Shown: positions 58,741 to 64,000 of the stretch, in pieces
Layout of the letters: each line of letters opens with the position of its first letter
How positions within the stretch are numbered: position 1 is the first letter of the stretch
Source: Impatiens glandulifera
Lineage: Eukaryota; Streptophyta; Magnoliopsida; Ericales; Balsaminaceae
Length of the DNA stretch: 64,000 bases
Direction: 5' to 3'
Assembly (NCBI RefSeq): GCF_907164915.1
Contig: NW_025919593.1
Coordinates: 124,001-188,000, forward strand
Made by a program: the position numbers and the translations under genes
The notes under the pieces: generated by a model
What the model was told of the DNA's origin: nothing
The model's database searches: none
The model's input: the letters and a program-made list of their open reading frames with translations, nothing else

Positions 58741-59664
58741 TAAGGCCTGTTTGGTTCCACTTTTCAAAATCCAAAATTATTTTTGTAATTTTGGAATTTC
58801 AAATCATTTTCTAAAAATAAAAAAAAATGCATTTTAAATATTTGGGGATATTTTCTCAAAAATATTTCAACAAATGCTTATTTGGTGTTTATTTCTAAAC
58901 TCCAATTCCTTTAAAAATGACTCTTATTCTTCAGGTTTTTCCACCATACTTATCATCCGTAATATGTACCAGCATTTATATATTGATATTTCAATATTTT
59001 AAATAACGCTAAAACCTAGAAGCATTACTAGGACCGAAAGAATAATCGGTTACAACTAAAACGTGATACAACTTATTTTTAAAAGTCAACTTTATAAGTA
59101 GAGACCTTCTTCGGATGGATACGGAGGATGAAGCGCGGAAGCCCTTTTCCAAGTATCACCAAACTTCGAACCAAAAAAGAAACTCCGATATAAATTATGT
59201 TTGTACACGTATATTTTTTTATTGATTTTTCTAAAATCAATTTACGACAGTCTTCAAATAAATATTTTTTCTTAAATTAATTATGTTCAATTAATTTAAA
59301 ATCGGATTTCAAATCAAACCATCATTTGATTATAACAAATTTCCAGATGATTAAAATTTGAATAAAATTAATTATTCTTACATAACTAATTTAAAGTTTT
59401 CAGGTACCGTCAAAATCTTTTAAAATAATATTTTATTATAAAAAATATGTAGTATGCAAACTAAGGTTAAAACCATCGAACTTTGAGCCACCTCGGGTCC
59501 CCATATATTGTCACATATCCTCGAAACACGTGCTAAGTTACGGAGCGAATTAGGGATTTCCCTTGTACATGGGGTCCTTATAATCAAACATTTATCCTAA
59601 GTACCCTTACATTATTACTATGTTTGACTATTATAATCGTTCTATGTGAACTTTTATGTTGATC
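58741..59664. other. Unidentified stretch, possibly the same LTR-like element
   Basis: Mixed composition with no frame of 60 codons. Phrases near 59100-59180 (cttcggatgga, gcggaagcccttttcc) and 59480-59520 (gagccacctcgggtccccat) are more GC-rich than the flanks. Confidence 0.25.
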
Positions 59665-61885
59665 CATAAAACTCAAACAATTTCTTCTTTTAAATCTTTC
59701 TCTAAAATGACAAAAATACGATATAAATCTTGTGTGAATTTTGTAAGATCCAATAATGGATCAGAGTTTACTTTTACACAATTTGGGTATAATACATGAT
59801 ACATCAAATGAATTGTGTCTATACATCACAACAAAATGGTAAGCACCTTCTTCTGGTTCAACGAGCTCTAATGTTATAATCTAATCTTGACAAATTTCTT
59901 TGGACTTTTTCTATCTTACATGCTACTCATATCATAAATATATAATTGGTCATCTTCTATCCTTGATTGGAAAACTCCTTACTAACTCTTAAATAGACAT
60001 CTTCTTGACTATTCATCCTTACGTGTATTTGAGTATTTATGTTTTGCATCTAACAATTTTCCCAACGTAAAACCAAATTTGATCTATATGCTTTTAAATG
60101 ATCTTTCTTGGATTTAGCCATGGACATAAAGCTTACAAATTATATAGGCTTATTCCAAATTCATTATTACTAATATAGATGTGGTTTTCCATGAGCATAT
60201 TTTCCCATTTAAAATTCATTCTACATCTTTTACATCTAATGAACATTTACGTTTTATATCTACTTCATTTGATGATCAGTCTTCTCCTTATTTTAATTAT
60301 GTTCCTATTACTGCTACATTTTCTACTCTATTCCGCCTATTAAACCATTTGTTACTACAACACCTACTACTTCCATAGCTCCTATTATACAACATATTCG
60401 TACGCCATCATCTATTCCTTCACACATTGATATGCCTATAATTATACCCTCTAGTGATATACCTCCTACACCCCTTAATAATCATACTATTGTCATAACT
60501 GATATAACTTAAACAAAATACTCGTATTAAAAGTAAACTAGTGTGGATGAAAGATTTTGTCACAATTCTACACATGTTATCCATCTATTAAACCAATTAT
60601 CTCTACACATTTACCTTAGACACCTTTTAATACATTCATCATGTTTAGATTAGAAATATATATGCTTTTTTTTGGCATGTCTATCTAACATACAAGAACC
60701 TAGTTCTTCTTTTCAAGCATCTAAGGATCCTTTCTTGAGGCAAGCAATACTTATTTATGAGATAAAAGCCCTCGAATTAAATAATACCTAAAAATGACAT
60801 AACTCCATGATGGAAAATAAGTTATTATTCCAGGTGGGTTTAAAAGCTAAAACTTCATCTGAATGGTTCTATGAACAAGTACAAAGCTCGATTGGTGGCT
60901 TGGCTTTAACTAGAAAGAGGATGTGGATTTTACAGATAGTTTCTCAATAGTAGGGAAGTTAGTTACAGTTCGTTTCTACTTGCTCTTACAGTTGCAAATT
61001 CTTGGTTCTTGTATTCAACTGTATATAAACAACACATTTATTCACGGGATTTTAAAAAAAAGATGTATACTTATTTTTTTGAGAACTCTGGGTTCCGCTG
61101 CTCTTATGTAGTGCGACTAATCCCCGTAGGTTAAGCACATAGTCCGCAAACACATTTAACCATTTAACCAGACGCAAAACTTGCGCTCGAACCCTGAACT
61201 TCATGGAGGCCTAGGGATATCCACCTCTTATTACCGTTAGGCTAGAAGAGGGGATGAGAAGATGTATACTTAACTCCTCCTAGTCCAGGATATGATATTC
61301 CTTGTCCTGTTTCAGTTTGGCGCCTTATTAAGAGTCTTTATGGCCTTAAATGGACCTCATGTCAATGGAACATTGAGTTTTAAGAAGATGGTTTCCTTTG
61401 ATTTTCTTCAATCGACTAACGATAATTGATTATTCTGAAGTTTCTGAACTCTAGTATATATTAGTTATTCTAATAAAGATATATTATCTTTATATTATAT
61501 CTCTAATATATTAGATTGATTATATTTATTACTACCGTTTTTACATTTATTCTATTTTTTTTAATAACAAAGCTCAACTTTATATTACGACTAATCCGAT
61601 TTTCCACAAGCGTACAAAGCATTTGGACATCGACTGCCACCTGCACAAAATAAATATAAGGAGGAGTTTATTCTTCCTTAGCATTATCATGTGAGTTCCC
61701 CAAGTCAAATGACTGATATTTTTACGAAAGCTCTTGATCTCCCCTAAGTTTCATTCTCTCCGTCTCAAGTTGGGCCTTCTAGATATTCACCTCGCTCCAA
61801 CTTAAGGGAGGTTGAAAAGCTAATCATAGTATCACCCAACGCTCATCTACGTGGCACAAGTTGGGCATTTTTTATATAATAGAAT
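59665..61885 (+). mobile_element. Copia D: decayed pol region and 3' LTR start
   Basis: Stop-filled plus-strand text gives integrase (VRSNNGSEF-like near 59740; a YSSLRVFEYLCFA phrase near 60005), linker (60181-60378), reverse transcriptase (WxYKxKTSSDGS-like near 60835; EDVDFTDSFSIVGKLVTVR at 60917; PVSVWRLIKSLYGLK near 61300) and RNase H ([12 protein letters not shown] near 61610; TDIFTKALDLP near 61710). A polypurine tract aagggagg at 61804-61811 precedes the 3' LTR, which starts near 61815 and is interrupted at 61886 by the TRIM; it resumes at 62842 and has a TATA-like tatataaat near 62937. Confidence 0.8.
61074..61258 (-). mobile_element. SINE copy A, 185 bp, with 14-bp target duplication
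   Basis: It is inserted in the copia D reverse transcriptase; the target repeat aagatgtatactta is at 61060-61073 and 61259-61272. On the minus strand the order is a tRNA-like head with tagcctaacggt (A box, near 61240) and gggttcgagcg (B box, near 61190), the body, then a short A run at 61074-61080. Copy B (39870-40015) shares head and body. Confidence 0.9.
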
Positions 61886-62836
61886 TGTTAGGGTATAATA
61901 TATTATATTGGTAAGATATTATTATAATATTATAAATTGTGATAATATCAATATTATATTATTTAGTTTCTTTATATGTCAATTATAATGTCTATATAAT
62001 AGACATAATTTATGTAACCATGAATAACAATTCAATACAATATTTCTCTCTTTAGTTTAACATGGTATAAGAGTCTTATTATTGTTCTTGAGTTTAACAT
62101 GGTATTAGAGCTTTGTTATTGTTTTGATTGTTATTGTTTTGAGTCAATCAAGTGATAGTTTTCCGCTGCCTCCATCAATGGTTACCTTAGCCATTGATGG
62201 AGGGCTTTAATCATTTATTATTAATATTTGTTATGTTGGTTTTCTTAAGTAACTTATCCGGGGTCTTGGATTTTGTTTGAGTGAATTTATTGTCGTCTAG
62301 TTGGATTGAGGATTTTAGTAGTTTGATTGGTTTTTGTTGTTTTGTTGAGTAAAGGGAGTTGAATTTGGTTTGGGTTTTCCCTAAGTTTGTAATGTTTAGT
62401 TTGATTGATTTTGGTTTGGGTTGGTTGTTGTGAGTTATTGATTTCAGTTTGTTTTTTTGGTTTTGGTTTGGTTGTTAATTTTGGTTGGTCTGAATCGAAG
62501 AAGAGCTGTTTTTTTGGTGGATGGTCAATGGATTGGGCAGAAGAGAAGGAAGAGAAGAAGATTAAGAATGCTACGTAACTTCTTATTGTTCGCGCTTTCG
62601 TTTTCTGATTGTCAAACTCTCAATGCTTATTGTTGTTGCATTGTGAGTTTGAGTGAGGATGTTAGAGTATAATATATTATATTGTAAGATATTATCACAA
62701 TATTATAAATTGTGATAATATCAATATTATATTATTTAGTTTCCTTATATGTCAATTATAATGTCTATATAATAGACATAATCTATGTAACCATGAATAA
62801 CGAATTCAATACAATTTTTCTCTCTTTAGTTTAACA
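61886..62836 (+). mobile_element. TRIM (miniature LTR retrotransposon), 951 bp
   Basis: Two 177-bp LTRs (61886-62062 and 62660-62836) differ at only a handful of positions, both TGTTAG...TTAACA, and the 5-bp target repeat agaat is on each side (61881-61885, 62837-62841). The interior is 597 bp, with a primer-binding site (62063-62074, and a better second copy at 62100-62111) and a purine-rich gtgagga before the right LTR. No gag or pol is present; the 71-codon frame at 62457-62672 is not a known protein. It must be moved by enzymes of another element. Confidence 0.95.
62169..62203 (+). other. 13-bp perfect hairpin inside the TRIM
   Basis: The arms cctccatcaatgg (62169-62181) and its exact complement (62191-62203) enclose a 9-base loop, about 107 bases after the left LTR. 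The same structure with altered bases is at 234-266. Confidence 0.85.
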
Positions 62837-62841
62837 AGAAT

Positions 62842-63293
62842 TTTGAAGTACATATGGTTGTTAGCCGTATACATTCATTTCTAAATTTTTCAAATTTGGA
62901 TTTTTATATGTAAATACAATATTAGTCCTAGGAGGTATATAAATGAAAGTTAATACAGGCAAATAATTTCCTATAAGCTCTCTCTTGTTTGTTGGTTCTG
63001 ATTATTAGATCTTCTAAGAACAGTTATATAGAAAAAATAAACTCTGAAAAATACTAGGAAGGACAATAATATTTGTTAAAGAGGAAAAGTCTTAAGATTC
63101 TCAAGTGTTTTATATCAACATTTACAAATAATCCTTATAAAGGAGAAATTAGCCTAGAAATCCTAAATTACTTATTCGTATAGGCTCAAGTCCGTTAATA
63201 ATTAAATAAGACCTAATTGTATAAAAAAATTAAAATCAACAACTCACAATTTACTGACAATCAATGTTTAAACTCACGATCTCTCCCATAAGC
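62842..63293. other. Rest of the copia D 3' LTR and AT-rich DNA
   Basis: Text to about 63000 continues the LTR interrupted by the TRIM. Beyond that is AT-rich DNA with no gene. Confidence 0.5.
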
Positions 63294-63518
63294 TTAATTT
63301 GGTTCGAGATTCTTCACGTCGAGCAGTTCTCGCATCTCCGCGAATTTGACTCTTGATGGTGCATTAATGAGAATATATGTGCGTTGCTCTCTAGTGCTAA
63401 TGAACTCTACAATGATCTGTCGGTTCTCGACACATTCACAGATGAAGTGGAACCGAGTGTAGATGTGTTTATTGCATCCATGAAAGACTGGGTTCTTCAT
63501 TAATGCTATATTTACACA
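63294..63518 (-). pseudogene. Copia RNase H C-terminal fragment
   Basis: The minus-strand text ALMKNPVFHGCNKHIYTRFH, then FICECVENRQIIVEFISTRE and VKFAEMRELLDVKNLEPN, is the end of a copia RNase H, with a stop at the expected place. It is joined in frame to LINE sequence on its N-terminal side at about 63520. Confidence 0.8.
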
Positions 63519-64000
63519 TAATCTTGTAAAAGGATGAACAAGACTAGTAGGTATAAAAATTTTCATATCAATAGTCCTAGGAGCTTTGTTAATCAGGAAG
63601 ATTAGCGAAGAGTTCCAACACTTGTCAAATGATGAGAATTGATAAAACAAATGCTCGATCACTTTCATGATATCATTTTTGAGGAAAATCTCATATTTTT
63701 GAAGAATGCCAAAGTAAATCCATCACTTCCTAGGGCCTTATCACTCCCACAGCCCATTACCATTGCATCCACTTCTTTTTTCGTGAAACGAGCTTCTAAT
63801 GCGCACTTTTTCTCCACACTAATATCAACAAAATTCATGACATCCAAATGTAGTCTAACCATATGTGGTTTTTTAATCGAATCTTTAAAGAATTTCACAA
63901 TACTATTTGAAATTGCAGGCTCATAATCATGAAAAACACCCTACACCGAAATTGAGTTAATTGCATTGTTCTTAACCTACGCCTTCGAGACCCCATGATT
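63519..64000 (-). pseudogene. LINE reverse transcriptase fragment, leaving the window
   Basis: Minus-strand text from the window end: GVFHDYEPAISN-like (near 63950), then 63665-63898 FTKKEVDAMVMGCGSDKALG and SDGFTLAFFKNM, then SSFDKCWNSSLIFLINKAPR, DMKIFIPTSLVHPF. These are the N-terminal reverse transcriptase motifs of an L1-type LINE. It stops abruptly at the copia fragment. It is a different, more diverged family from the LINEs at 17 and 48 kb. Confidence 0.75.

Noticed and set aside
62457..62672. 71-codon frame inside the TRIM
   Set aside because: TRIM interiors are non-coding, and the frame runs into the right LTR.

Overview
This is nuclear DNA from a plant, most likely a eudicot. It is AT-rich, its protein-coding genes carry GT-AG introns, it has long (TA)n tracts, and it is packed with plant transposon families (Ty1/copia, L1-type LINEs, CACTA, hAT, MULE MITEs, pogo, SINEs, TRIM). 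I cannot name the species.

Three host genes are supported, all on the minus strand and each assembled here from four exons that join in frame: a universal stress protein of 167 aa (USP1, 24014-27125), a second universal stress protein of 159 aa (USP2, 50614-51390) and a class-I glutamine amidotransferase / peptidase C26 family protein of 425 aa (53535-55662). The USP genes share exon structure and intron phase and look like former tandem neighbours now separated by about 23 kb of inserted retroelements. USP1 has lost the ATP-binding glycines that USP2 keeps, and its third intron has grown to 2.4 kb and holds a copia LTR.

Layout. 1-740: two LTR fragments, one related to the TRIM near 62 kb and one to the copia element at 28-34 kb. 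0.74-8.5 kb: mostly unrecognised AT-rich DNA with a possible CACTA-like remnant. 8.5-16.9 kb: two CACTA-type blocks. Both have subterminal arrays of short palindromes and minus-strand transposase-related genes. One six-exon accessory gene (488 aa) is still open; the main TNP2 gene has lost its catalytic core. 17.26-22.1 kb: a decayed LINE with target-site duplication (TSD). 22.1-27.1 kb: a MITE and USP1. 27.99-33.84 kb: a complete but broken copia element with LTRs, primer-binding site and TSD, itself carrying a hAT insertion. 34-44 kb: a split segmental duplication, SINE-like copies, a copia 5' end, a SINE and a LINE ORF1 remnant. 43.4-47.6 kb: two copia fragments in opposite orientation. 48.5-49.5 kb: a second, 5'-truncated LINE copy with TSD. 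50.6-55.9 kb: USP2, a pogo relic and the amidotransferase gene. 56-59.7 kb: a CpG-rich promoter-like block and an array of degenerate 'gaccgag' repeats, possibly a gypsy LTR. 59.7-63 kb: a decayed copia carrying a SINE and a 951-bp TRIM, each with TSD. 63.3-64 kb: a copia RNase H fragment fused to a LINE reverse transcriptase fragment.

I found no undescribed multi-gene system. The observations most worth following up are: a hairpin shared by two TRIM-related copies whose stem changes are compensatory; a pogo remnant that keeps a DNA-binding-like N terminus and a perfect PCNA-interaction (PIP-box) motif around a deleted catalytic core; two independent CACTA derivatives that keep the ends of their proteins and lose the middles; and the divergent USP1.
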